Below, in pieces: positions 8,961 through 15,804 of a stretch of 39,624 nt of DNA. Made by a program: the position numbers and the translations under genes. The stretch is from a virus: IMG/VR virus record IMGVR_UViG_3300049617_000033, positions 1-39,624 of that record. The stretch is one strand, 5' to 3'. How positions within the stretch are numbered: the first letter of the stretch is position 1; each line of letters begins with the position of its first letter. Under the pieces are notes generated by a model. It was not told the origin of the DNA, searched no databases, and saw nothing but the letters and a program-made list of their open reading frames with translations.

Positions 8961-9223
8961 TTCGCCATGATCCTTTCGTAATGATCGGAAAGCTTTTTGC
9001 GATCCGCCCATTGCTGATCGGTCCACAAGCGCATCTCGTCTTCGTGTTCGGATTCCCACTTGCGAGAAGCCTCATGGGCGTGAATGCGAAGCGCATCGAC
9101 CACGTCTGGATCGAGGCTTTGGCTTTCCAGCAAATTGGCCGCCATGCTGGCGTGCGCTGGGTGCATGGAGGCGATTTCGATCTCGCCCTTGGTCTTCGAT
9201 TTGTAGATTTTCGGTCGATCCAT
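8957..9223 (-). CDS. Small acidic helical protein, unknown
   Basis: An 88-residue soluble protein rich in Glu, Asp, His and Ala. I start it at the ATG at 9223 (MDRPKIYKSKTK) because GAGGAG lies 7 bases upstream; the TTG at 9238 would start before that ribosome site. It is the first gene of the minus-strand trio, downstream of a good promoter at 9254-9283. The pattern GEIEIASMHPAHA resembles small phage proteins of unknown role. No catalytic motif is seen. Confidence 0.6.
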   Translation of the reverse strand: MDRPKIYKSKTKGEIEIASMHPAHASMAANLLESQSLDPDVVDALRIHAHEASRKWESEHEDEMRLWTDQQWADRKKLSDHYERIMAK

Positions 9224-9253
9224 TAGGCTGCTCCTCAACTTGGACAGTGATCG

Positions 9254-9283
9254 CTATAAGCGCCCGTCTGTCTAAAATGTCAA
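9254..9283 (-). promoter_or_regulatory. Sigma70-type promoter for the minus-strand trio
   Basis: Read on the minus strand: TTGACA (9283-9278), an 18-base spacer, and TTATAG (9259-9254). The -35 box is perfect. It lies about 30 bases upstream of the 8957-9223 gene. The -35 box is also half of the 23-bp repeated element, so a protein bound there would block it. Confidence 0.55.
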
Positions 9284-9300
9284 TAGACAAATGGTGACAA
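9278..9300. promoter_or_regulatory. Operator-like element, copy A (TGTCA-N12-TGACA)
   Basis: An inverted pair TGTCA/TGACA with 12 bases between. It matches copy B at 14812-14834 at 19 of 23 positions with identical spacing. Both copies lie in gaps between divergent operons, both overlap a TTGACA box on the minus strand, and GGCGC follows at the same distance in both. A shared regulator site is inferred. Confidence 0.5.
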
Positions 9301-9301
9301 A

Positions 9302-10198
9302 ATGACCGCGACGCCAGGCCGTTTGATCATTCCCATCAGCGAGCCGATTTTTACGCAGGAAGGCTTGCTCGATCCCGGTGCGACTTTGACGGTTTACCTG
9401 ACCGGCACAACCACATTGGCGACGCTCTACAGCTCCAGCGCCCTGACCTCGACGATCACCAACCCACAGACAGCCAATTCGGCTGGGCGCTTCTATGCTC
9501 AATCCACCGCGATCTATGCAGACGCCACCCAGGCATACGATGTCGTCGTCACGCTGACAGATGGCGAGGTCCTGACGTTTGACGGGATCGTGCTGGTTGC
9601 CGCGATCATCGAAACAGGCTCCTACGCTCTTTTGTCGGGAGCGACCTTTACCGGGCCTGTCTATGGCGTCACGCCTAGCACGGCGGATAACTCAAACCTT
9701 TTCGCTACCACGGCCTATGTTCAGAACAACATCTCGCCGCTGGCGCCCCTGGCGTCACCTACGTTCAGCGGCACGCCCGAAGCCCCGACAGCATCGGCAG
9801 GCACGGACACCACCCAGATCGCCACCACGGCCTATGTGCAGGGCGAGCTTGAAACCTCAAACTTGAGCGCATCGACTGCAGTCGGCACGACGTTTTCGAG
9901 CTGGAATCCAGCGACGGGCCTTGTGGTGGTAAAGGGCGTTTACCTCGCCTCGATCACGACTGAGCAAACCATCACGATCACCTTGCCGATCAATGTCGGT
10001 CAGGTTGTGTGGTATGCCGCCAACGCGCTCAACGCCAACGCCACGAACAACGGCAACACCGTCGCCCAGGTCAAAAGCGCCACGACGACGACCTTGTCGG
10101 TCTACCTCAACGATTCGCAGACCGGCGGCCAGGCCAACGCCACGGGCTTCTGGTGGGAGGTCAATGGCTATTCCGCGACCGAGCCAACCGGGGTATAA
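9302..10198 (+). CDS. Tail fibre with N-terminal anchor and tandem fibre repeats
   Basis: A 298-residue fibre. The first 65 residues match the virion-anchor domain of many podophage fibres (LLDPGATLTVYLTGTTT, then NPQTANSAGRF). Two copies of a known fibre repeat follow: NSNLFATTAYVQNN near 130-145, then SPTFSGTPEAPTASAGT and TTQIATTAYVQ near 150-185. The C-terminal 110 residues are a Thr/Asn-rich beta domain. The ATG is preceded only by a weak GGTGA and lies 1 base after operator copy A. It is followed by the lysis cassette, so this second fibre sits apart from the main tail cluster. Confidence 0.75.
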   Translation: MTATPGRLIIPISEPIFTQEGLLDPGATLTVYLTGTTTLATLYSSSALTSTITNPQTANSAGRFYAQSTAIYADATQAYDVVVTLTDGEVLTFDGIVLVAAIIETGSYALLSGATFTGPVYGVTPSTADNSNLFATTAYVQNNISPLAPLASPTFSGTPEAPTASAGTDTTQIATTAYVQGELETSNLSASTAVGTTFSSWNPATGLVVVKGVYLASITTEQTITITLPINVGQVVWYAANALNANATNNGNTVAQVKSATTTTLSVYLNDSQTGGQANATGFWWEVNGYSATEPTGV

Positions 10199-10204
10199 CA
10201 TCTC

Positions 10205-10495
10205 ATGACCGATTTCGAACCCGCTCCGCCCATCCTGGTCAATGACAGTTCAACCCCCTCTCAATGGAGCGCGGCGGCGGGACAAATCGCGCCCGTCGTG
10301 GGCGGAGCGATCATCGCTTTTGGCTTACTATCACCCGCCAAGGAGACGGCGATAGTCGGGCTTGCGCCGATTGCGGTCAACCTCGTGGCGCGAATCTATT
10401 TCGCCTGGGTGGCGCACGAAAAGCTCAAGATCGCAGCTCACGCGGCGCCGGACTCAGTCGCCCAGGTGGTCAGCGGCAAGCAGGTCGCCCGATGA
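10205..10495 (+). CDS. Holin-like membrane protein
   Basis: A 96-residue protein with a Pro-rich N-terminus and two hydrophobic segments (about 22-43, APVVGGAIIAFGLL, and 49-68, AIVGLAPIAVNLVARIYFAW), ending with a short charged tail. Its stop overlaps the lysozyme start (ATGA). Two membrane helices, small size and a place directly before a lysozyme fit a holin, which would open the inner membrane for the lysozyme. Holins share little sequence, so the call rests on context. Confidence 0.6.
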   Translation: MTDFEPAPPILVNDSSTPSQWSAAAGQIAPVVGGAIIAFGLLSPAKETAIVGLAPIAVNLVARIYFAWVAHEKLKIAAHAAPDSVAQVVSGKQVAR

Positions 10496-11061
10496 TCGCC
10501 GTTCCGCAGATCTGCAATGCGTTCGTGGCGCGCGAGGAGGGTTGTCGGCTTACGGCGTACCTGGATTCCGGCGACGCTCGCACGATCGGCTACGGCCATA
10601 CAGGTGGTGTTCGGGCCGGAGAAACCTGCACCCAAGAACAAGCGGACGAATGGCTTGCCGACGATCTACAAAAGGCCGCCAACCGCCTGTCGCTAGTAAT
10701 ACAACCTCAGGCCTTAGGTGCGCTCAATGCTTACCAGCTCTCAGCTCTCCTTTCGTTCGTATTTAACGTTGGCGCTGTCTCGAATTGGCCAATTTGGAAA
10801 GCGGTTAGTGCGGGAGATCACGCCGCGACGTTGGCGCACCTGGCGCTTTACATTCGCGACGGCCAGGGAGATATCGTCCAAGGCCTTGTCAATCGCCGAA
10901 CCGCAGAGCGCGCCCTATACCTTGGAAGCGACCCCCTTTGCGCTCAATACCCCCTTGCCGGTACCGTTGCCGCTGACACAACCGTTGTCGCTGACGCAAC
11001 CGCTACCGCCCCCGCCGTCGCAAATTTCTTTGTCGACACCTCAACCCCAAGCCAAGGCTAA
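10492..11061 (+). CDS. Endolysin, T4-type lysozyme (GH24)
   Basis: A 189-residue muramidase that cuts peptidoglycan glycan strands. The catalytic triad of T4 lysozyme is present with exact spacing: Glu16 (REEG), Asp25 (AYLD) and Thr31 (RTIGYGHT). The later conserved block is also visible (LNAYQLSALLSFVFNVGA). The start ATG overlaps the holin stop. No signal peptide is seen, so release through the holin is expected. The last 40 residues are a low-complexity Ala/Thr/Val tail that ordinary members lack; its role is unknown. Confidence 0.9.
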   Translation: MIAVPQICNAFVAREEGCRLTAYLDSGDARTIGYGHTGGVRAGETCTQEQADEWLADDLQKAANRLSLVIQPQALGALNAYQLSALLSFVFNVGAVSNWPIWKAVSAGDHAATLAHLALYIRDGQGDIVQGLVNRRTAERALYLGSDPLCAQYPLAGTVAADTTVVADATATAPAVANFFVDTSTPSQG

Positions 11062-11065
11062 CCTC

Positions 11066-11338
11066 ATGTCGATTCTAAGCCAGAACGTTTTCGATCCCCT
11101 GAAGTCCGACCTTGATCCGTTGCTTGCGGATTTGTTCGCCGCCATCAATGCGGCGGCTCAATCCTATCTTGTGAAAAGCGCCGCCACCTCATCCCTCGGC
11201 CCTGTCGTCGGCATCGTGTCCGACGTGGGCCTTCAAGTCGCCACACAAGCGCTCAACAATGCCTTGGGCGTAACGCCTCCCACAGCCGCCGCTACGGTTG
11301 CGCCTACGGGCTCGGTCACGACGGTAACGACCGGCTAA
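11066..11338 (+). CDS. Small lysis-region protein, unknown
   Basis: A 90-residue protein whose ATG is 4 bases after the lysozyme stop. Residues 1-60 form amphipathic or hydrophobic helices (LLADLFAAINAAAQSYLV; LGPVVGIVSDVGLQ). The last 25 are Ala/Thr/Pro-rich, like the lysozyme tail. It has no cysteine lipobox, so it is not an outer-membrane spanin. It shares the operon with holin and lysozyme and ends just before a strong terminator hairpin. Function unknown. Confidence 0.55.
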   Translation: MSILSQNVFDPLKSDLDPLLADLFAAINAAAQSYLVKSAATSSLGPVVGIVSDVGLQVATQALNNALGVTPPTAAATVAPTGSVTTVTTG

Positions 11339-11374
11339 TCGTGCGGTTAATCGTATTGCTAAGCTGAAATGTCG

Positions 11375-11406
11375 CGCCCCCGAACCCAAGCGGATCGGGG
11401 GCGTTT
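11375..11406 (+). terminator. Intrinsic terminator after the lysis genes
   Basis: A perfect 9-bp stem, CGCCCCCGA (11375-11383) with TCGGGGGCG (11395-11403), with an 11-base loop, followed by TTT. It lies 37 bases after the stop of the preceding gene, where the operon would end. Confidence 0.7.
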
Positions 11407-11466
11407 GTGATCTAAGGGTCGGGAACCCTTGATGTGGTCGTATTGGTTTAAGGGGGAGCGTGATTC

Positions 11467-11811
11467 ATGGCGACGACTTCTGAGTACGTAATCCCCGGCG
11501 TCGCCGTTGTGATCAGCGCCCTCGCATTCGTGAGGGGGTGGTTTATCGATGGAAAGACCGACGCCAAAGGCGAGGGGGACCTAGTGCGCCGCATTTCCGA
11601 TTTGGAGGCGGACATGATCAAGGCAAAAGCAGACGCGCAGCAGACCGTGTTGGCGCTAGCTCAAATACCCGTGCTGTCCGGTAAGCTAGACGGGCTTGAT
11701 CGGCTCGTGACCTATCGCCTAGACGACATCGCTAGGCAATTGCACGCCATCGCCAATACGACCGGAGCGCCGATCACGCGCAATCGTGGTGGGCGTGAAG
11801 ACCCGAATTAA
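11467..11811 (+). CDS. Membrane-anchored coiled-coil protein, inner-spanin candidate
   Basis: A 114-residue protein with one N-terminal hydrophobic helix (about 8-24, VIPGVAVVISALAFVRGW). A long charged helix follows that could form a coiled coil (DLVRRISDLEADMIKAKADA). This is the layout of Rz-like inner spanins, which bridge to the outer membrane in the last lysis step. No nested outer-spanin lipoprotein was identified. A good ribosome site (GGGGGAG, 9 bases upstream) supports the ATG. It comes after a terminator, so it may need its own promoter or read-through. It meets the minus-strand HNH gene tail to tail with a 4-base overlap. Confidence 0.5.
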   Translation: MATTSEYVIPGVAVVISALAFVRGWFIDGKTDAKGEGDLVRRISDLEADMIKAKADAQQTVLALAQIPVLSGKLDGLDRLVTYRLDDIARQLHAIANTTGAPITRNRGGREDPN

Positions 11812-12185
11812 GGCGGCGCGCGTTTTACGACCGACCCATCAAAACGACGAGTGCGCGTTTTATCAAAGCCGCGGGATCGCAAACGCGGACCTTTCTTTTC
11901 AAACCCAGAAGCTTTTTTGTGCAACCGTTTGACCTTGGCGCGCACCTTGGCGTCGTTTGCGGTCTTGGGCGCATCACAGGCCCGATGCAAAACCTGGACG
12001 TTGGAATCATCTTCCGATCCACCCAGCCAAATAGGGACGATGTGATCCAACACCACGTTTGGACCCGACCAATCGACATCAAGGCCGCATTTGCAGCACT
12101 TTCCTCCGCGGGCGTTCCAAATACGAATGCGGCGAGCTGGCGACATGGCTTTTCGCGGGGTCGCCTCGACCGGCTCACGCTTCAT
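11808..12185 (-). CDS. HNH endonuclease
   Basis: A 125-residue nuclease. A CxxC pair (Cys30, Cys33) precedes the core with His48 in VVLDHIVPIWLGG, Asn62 (DDSNVQVLH), His67 and Cys70: the HNH layout with a zinc-binding site. The C-terminal 45 residues are very basic, fit for DNA binding. I use the ATG at 12185 (MKREPVEATP), which overlaps the upstream gene by 11 bases; a longer form would be a shadow of that gene. It is the last gene of the recombination operon. It could process DNA for recombination or packaging; the exact role is unknown. Confidence 0.75.
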   Translation of the reverse strand: MKREPVEATPRKAMSPARRIRIWNARGGKCCKCGLDVDWSGPNVVLDHIVPIWLGGSEDDSNVQVLHRACDAPKTANDAKVRAKVKRLHKKASGFEKKGPRLRSRGFDKTRTRRFDGSVVKRAPP

Positions 12186-12633
12186 CGGCGCGGCCTTTTC
12201 CGGACAAAGCGCGCTCCATCTCAGCGCGCGCCGCTTCCGCCAGTCCGGGGCCGAATTTGACGGACGCCACCTGCATAGCCTTGTCCATGAGCGTGTTAAA
12301 TTCGTCTTGGCCAAGCTTGTTGAATGAAATGGAAAGCGGCTGAAGGCGATAGGTTCCGTCAGCGAGAATAGTCACGGAATAGTGTCCAGATCCAACCTTG
12401 AGCGTATCTGACACAAATTGCGGCGTAACCTGTAAAAATTCGGTTTCGTAGTTTTCCGCTATAAGTTTGCAGACGCCCCACCAAAGATTGAGCTGGCTCA
12501 AAGATCGCCCACGGGGTTTTGTGAGGCTGGCTCTATATTGCTCACCTTCCGCGCCGGACAGCACTTCAGCGTCTCCAGCGGTAAGCCCGACCAGCCTACC
12601 GCCCTCAACCTTGACCATAACCTCAAGGGACAT
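12175..12633 (-). CDS. NinB/DUF1367-like recombination-associated protein
   Basis: A 152-residue protein. The block RGRSLSQLNLWWGVC, a following helix (NYETEFLQVTPQFVSDTLKV) and the ending SISFNKLGQDEFNTLMDKAM are the pattern of small phage recombination proteins of the NinB or DUF1367 type, which commonly sit next to single-strand annealing proteins. Its ATG follows the ERF stop directly (TAAATG), so the two are probably coupled. Family membership is by pattern only. Confidence 0.5.
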   Translation of the reverse strand: MSLEVMVKVEGGRLVGLTAGDAEVLSGAEGEQYRASLTKPRGRSLSQLNLWWGVCKLIAENYETEFLQVTPQFVSDTLKVGSGHYSVTILADGTYRLQPLSISFNKLGQDEFNTLMDKAMQVASVKFGPGLAEAARAEMERALSGKGRADEA

Positions 12634-13557
12634 TTAGCGCCCCTTAACCGCGGCGTAGCTGCCCTTAGGCGGATCTCCACCCTCGTTGAGGCACTCTTGT
12701 TCCTGCTTAATTTCCTCGCGGCGCTTTTCGAATTCCTCGCGCAGGGCGGCTTTCCATTTTGCCGGAAGGGTCTGAATGACATCGTAGCGCTGCTTGTTCC
12801 AACCTCCCAGATCGTCGGCGTTCTTACAAAGCGCCAGCGATTTCGTGAGCATGTCCCACGCGCCTTCGCTTTTGAGCTGAGCGCTCGATTTGCGGGTAAC
12901 GGTTGCGTTAGCGGTAACGCCATCTTTAGCGGCTACGTCAGGGCCAGGCCACCCAGCGTCCTGGGCCCCAGACGGTCGCTGATGGACCTTAGGCAATTCC
13001 TGAGGCGCAACCTCATGGTGATCAAAATCGGCGTCTGGCGAGCCCGTGACGGGGATACAGAACTGCTGAAAGGCCCATTGTTTATACGCCGCGCTTTGGG
13101 CCTTTGCAGTGGCCTTATCGCCAGAGTCCATACCCTCACCGTAGACGGAAGCGATCAGGCGCGAACCGTCGCGCGCGCTGGTCAGGGCGTATTCCATCTC
13201 GATCACCACGAACAACAAGGCGCCGCCGTTGCTGGTCTTGCGTTCGTAGGTGGTGCGCGACAGGGCGCGAGGCGCGACCACGAGCTCATTGGCGTAAAGC
13301 AAGCCTGATAAGGCCATATAGACGTCGTCGATGCCCCGAAAATTAAACTTCTGGACGACGTTCCTTTGACCCTTGGCGATACCTATGCGGGACAGCGCGC
13401 CTTGAACCTTATTGGCCGCGACAATGACGTGTGGAACGCCCACAGGCCAATCGCGATCCGGCGGCGCAGTTTCCAGTAGCTCGCCGGTTTCCTGGTCGAT
13501 TAGCTCCTGCTCATCCGACATCGGCAGATCATCCACTTGGTCCATCAGCTTGCTCAT
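12634..13557 (-). CDS. erf: ERF-family single-strand annealing recombinase
   Basis: A 307-residue protein. The ERF core lies at about residues 45-170: KFNFRGIDDVYMALSGLL, then VIEMEYALTSARDGSRL, YGEGMDSGDKATAKAQSAAY, and KQWAFQQFCIPV. ERF of P22 binds ssDNA and anneals complementary strands, which lets a phage circularise or repair its genome. The C-terminal 90 residues form a charged helical region. It overlaps the coiled-coil gene upstream by ATGA and abuts the NinB-like gene downstream. Such a protein fits a circularly permuted, terminally redundant genome. Confidence 0.85.
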   Translation of the reverse strand: MSKLMDQVDDLPMSDEQELIDQETGELLETAPPDRDWPVGVPHVIVAANKVQGALSRIGIAKGQRNVVQKFNFRGIDDVYMALSGLLYANELVVAPRALSRTTYERKTSNGGALLFVVIEMEYALTSARDGSRLIASVYGEGMDSGDKATAKAQSAAYKQWAFQQFCIPVTGSPDADFDHHEVAPQELPKVHQRPSGAQDAGWPGPDVAAKDGVTANATVTRKSSAQLKSEGAWDMLTKSLALCKNADDLGGWNKQRYDVIQTLPAKWKAALREEFEKRREEIKQEQECLNEGGDPPKGSYAAVKGR

Positions 13558-14279
13558 ATTGCGGTCTCCATTTTGACGGGCTCAACGCCAGGAATGGCGG
13601 CGGAACCTTTGCTGGCCTTCATGGCTTGGGCGGCTAGTTTCAGCGCCAAGGCCTGCATGTCTGGATGGTTGGCAAAGTGCATTACGGCGGAAGGTCCATC
13701 CGTCAAGCGAGCGCTCCAGGTCGTGCGTAGGCTGGATGCGCGGGTCGAGGTGACGCCAGAGATCGACGGCCGGGCGGCTGCGACGTTTTCCGCATAATGG
13801 GCGGCGATTTCCTGGCGCTCAACTTCAATTTGGGCGTCAGCCGCGTCCAAGCTGGCGAAAGCATCCTCTTGGGCGAGCTTTGCCAATCGATCAGCTTCAG
13901 CCTTGGCCGCTTCCAACGCCAAGCGCTCTTGTTCGGCGCGCAGCTCGTTTTGCCGACGCTCCTCGATCAACCAGGCCGTCGTGATCTTGCGGCAGGATTC
14001 CTTGATCTCTTCGGCCTTCGCCACCCAAGGCTTAAATTCCGCTCGGATCGCGTCGATGGTGTCCTGGTAAGGTTGTTGCAGCTCCTTGCGCTCGCGCTCC
14101 AGTTCCGCGGCTGTGTCGAGGGCGGCCTTGCCAAGGTCCTTGGCCTTGATGGCCTTTTCGGCGCTCAGCGGCCTGGCATCGATTGCGGCGAACGTGGTTT
14201 CAAGGCCACGCGCCAGGGTTTCGAACCGGGCGCGGGAATTGTCGCCGATCGCGGCGGGGCGGGGGGCGATGTCTGTCAT
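13554..14279 (-). CDS. Coiled-coil protein of the recombination operon
   Basis: A 241-residue protein with a short N-terminal region (APRPAAIGDNSRARFETLAR). A long Glu/Lys/Ala coiled coil runs from about residue 40 to 165 (ELERERKELQQPYQ; RQNELRAEQERLALEAAKAE). A small C-terminal domain follows (TTWSARLTD, then ALALKLAAQAMKASKG). Proteins with this layout commonly precede RecT or ERF genes in phages. A nuclease-inhibitor or SSB-like helper role is possible, but I cannot assign it. It overlaps both neighbours by 4 bases. Confidence 0.6.
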   Translation of the reverse strand: MTDIAPRPAAIGDNSRARFETLARGLETTFAAIDARPLSAEKAIKAKDLGKAALDTAAELERERKELQQPYQDTIDAIRAEFKPWVAKAEEIKESCRKITTAWLIEERRQNELRAEQERLALEAAKAEADRLAKLAQEDAFASLDAADAQIEVERQEIAAHYAENVAAARPSISGVTSTRASSLRTTWSARLTDGPSAVMHFANHPDMQALALKLAAQAMKASKGSAAIPGVEPVKMETAI

Positions 14280-14530
14280 TGAGATTTGGTCCTGTAATTA
14301 ATGGCCACGCAATAAGCCGCCGCGCGGATAGCGGACTCGCGGACGGCGACGGGATCGCCCTCCATGTTTTCATGCTCAAGCGCGAGCTTGGCGGATCGAT
14401 CAAGCGCATACTGATAGCGCCGGAAAGCTTCCTGAGGCGTCAACACTTCGGCGACACCCGCAAAGATCACCACAACCCCACCGTCTCCGGTCGGGTAGAT
14501 GCCTGTGCGCTCTGAAAGATTACGATCCAA
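14276..14530 (-). CDS. Small hypothetical protein, TTG start
   Basis: An 84-residue soluble protein. The TTG at 14530 is supported by GGGAG 7 bases upstream and an 11-base overlap with the gene before; no in-frame ATG occurs before codon 55. It contains TPQEAFRRYQYALDRSAKLA and ends AYCVAINYRTKSQ. No domain is recognised. It belongs to the recombination operon by tight spacing. Confidence 0.55.
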   Translation of the reverse strand: MDRNLSERTGIYPTGDGGVVVIFAGVAEVLTPQEAFRRYQYALDRSAKLALEHENMEGDPVAVRESAIRAAAYCVAINYRTKSQ

Positions 14531-14759
14531 AGGTCATCTCCCATTCGCCAGGGTCCATTTCCGCCACCGCGTCAAGAGCCAGCTCAATGGCCCCTTTAGG
14601 TGTCGAGGAGGAGCAATCATGCCAATAGCGGACATCGTCCTCTGACGTCGGCCATGACGGTTCCCAAGCCGCAACCCAGCGGCCATTGATGCAGCGGGCG
14701 GAAACTTCCCACTTGCCCTGATGGCGGCGCGGATCGATCCCTGCGTGGCGCTTGGTCAT
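14520..14759 (-). CDS. Small hypothetical protein, first gene of the recombination operon
   Basis: A 79-residue protein with several aromatic residues (RWVAAWEPSW; DDVRYWHDCSSS). I start at the ATG at 14759 because GGAG lies 9 bases upstream and would be inside a longer TTG-started form. It is the first gene leftward of the divergent control region at 14760-14846, so it would be expressed early with ERF. Function unknown. Confidence 0.55.
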   Translation of the reverse strand: MTKRHAGIDPRRHQGKWEVSARCINGRWVAAWEPSWPTSEDDVRYWHDCSSSTPKGAIELALDAVAEMDPGEWEMTFGS

Positions 14760-14811
14760 GACGTTTGTCTCCAAAATTCTTGAGACAACACTTGCGCCAT
14801 TCGTATTTGCC

Positions 14812-14834
14812 TGTCAACATAAAAATGATGACAA
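14812..14834. promoter_or_regulatory. Operator-like element, copy B, with minus-strand TTGACA
   Basis: TGTCA (14812-14816), 12 bases, TGACA (14829-14833). It agrees with copy A (9278-9300) at 19 of 23 bases. On the minus strand it contains a perfect TTGACA box that could serve the recombination operon, but no good -10 is visible 16-18 bases on. The absence suggests an activator or a phage-specific promoter. Confidence 0.5.
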
Positions 14835-14846
14835 GTGAGGATTTTT

Positions 14847-15035
14847 ATGCCCCCCCCAATAGATTGGCGATCCGCGTTGTGGCCCAACGAGCAACGCGAA
14901 TTAGAAGTAATTGAGGCTGAAAGGCGACGCCTGGACGATTTGCGCCTGGCCTGCGTCGCAAAAATAAGCCGGCTGCGGGCTCGAGCAATGAAGCGCGCTT
15001 TGAGGGCGGGAGGCAAAAATGCCCGGCGCCCCTAA
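14847..15035 (+). CDS. Small basic coiled-coil protein
   Basis: A 62-residue protein starting MPPPIDWRSALW, with a charged helix (NEQRELEVIEAERRRLDD) and a strongly basic C-terminus (ARAMKRALRAGGKNARRP). The ATG has GAGG 6 bases upstream; the GTG at 14835 would place that ribosome site inside the gene. It is the first gene rightward of the divergent control region and overlaps the HTH gene by 17 bases. A small DNA-binding regulator is possible but not shown. Confidence 0.55.
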   Translation: MPPPIDWRSALWPNEQRELEVIEAERRRLDDLRLACVAKISRLRARAMKRALRAGGKNARRP

Positions 15036-15402
15036 CTATGGCTCCGTCACCAAAGCGGAACTTCTTGAAATGATCGAAGCGGGCCTATCGGGAGCAGAAA
15101 TATCCAAAGTCGCGGGCTTGTCTAAAAATAAAATTCAACGCCTCGCCAAAAGCTTAGGTGTTTGCACCAAAGGTTCGCAAACCATGCGCGAACGCAAACT
15201 AATCAAAAGGGGCGCTTATTTTGTGCGCGAAAACCATCGCGCTTTTACGAGCTGGTCGCTTGCCAGCCGAAGCGGCCGGTTTGTGCTAGACCAAAAATAC
15301 ATGAACGCCATGCACAAATTCGGGCTTTTTGCGGAGGTCGAGCGCGCTTGGACTGGCCGTATCAATCAATCCGGGAGACTTGTTTGTGGCCCGCGCCCCT
15401 GA
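15019..15402 (+). CDS. Helix-turn-helix DNA-binding protein
   Basis: A 127-residue basic protein. Residues about 10-47 form a helix-turn-helix of the resolvase/transposase type: LLEMIEAGLSGAEISKVA, then GLSKNKIQRLAKSLGV. The C-terminal half is unknown (RSGRFVLDQKYMNAMHKFGL). GGGAGG precedes the ATG. As an early gene next to operator copy B, it is one candidate for the regulator that binds both copies; this is inference. Confidence 0.6.
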   Translation: MPGAPNYGSVTKAELLEMIEAGLSGAEISKVAGLSKNKIQRLAKSLGVCTKGSQTMRERKLIKRGAYFVRENHRAFTSWSLASRSGRFVLDQKYMNAMHKFGLFAEVERAWTGRINQSGRLVCGPRP

Positions 15403-15574
15403 AAAGCGAACGGGTCACGCCGTCAAGGTCTACCAAAACGCCGCAGGCGCATGGCACGCCATCGTCGCGATCCAAAAACCAAAAGCGCAGATCGACGTTT
15501 TATGCGACTTTGAGCCCCGCGTGGGGCAAACGCTTTGTGTGGTCAGGGTAGCGCACCTGTGGATAGCGAAATAG
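15386..15574 (+). CDS. Small hypothetical protein, GTG start
   Basis: A 62-residue protein starting at the GTG at 15386 (VARAPEKRTGHAVKVYQ). GGGAG lies 8 bases upstream and the gene overlaps the HTH gene by 17 bases, matching the local packing. It has beta-strand character (AWHAIVAIQKP; GQTLCVVRVAHLW). It overlaps the start of the broken methyltransferase gene by 16 bases. Function unknown. Confidence 0.5.
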   Translation: MARAPEKRTGHAVKVYQNAAGAWHAIVAIQKPKAQIDVLCDFEPRVGQTLCVVRVAHLWIAK

Positions 15575-15804
15575 CGCCCCTCCCGCCCGGCCCGTTTGGC
15601 GTGATCTACCTCGATCCCCCATGGCGATATTTGACTTACGACCGCAAGCGCGCAGTGCCCGGCCGGGCGGCAGTGGACCCCTACGCAACCATGACGCTCG
15701 ATCAGCTTAAAGCGCTTCCGGCCGTATTTAAAAAAGCCGAAGTTTATATGAAGCACGCGGTTTTCAGCGGCAGTCGAGGTAAAGTCTTTCCTCAAGCCCT
15801 TTAA
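15559..15804 (+). pseudogene. MT-A70 adenine methyltransferase, N-terminal remnant
   Basis: The frame from the GTG at 15559 gives the N-terminal part of an MT-A70-family N6-adenine methyltransferase: PFGVIYLDPPWRYLTYD holds the catalytic DPPW motif, followed by DPYATMTLDQLKALP. Family resemblance stops at about 15722. The remaining 27 codons are unrelated, and a stop follows at 15802. The missing C-terminal half is found at 16447-16749 in the same orientation, separated by an inverted Panacea gene. The fragment alone lacks the rest of the fold, so activity is unlikely. Confidence 0.75.
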
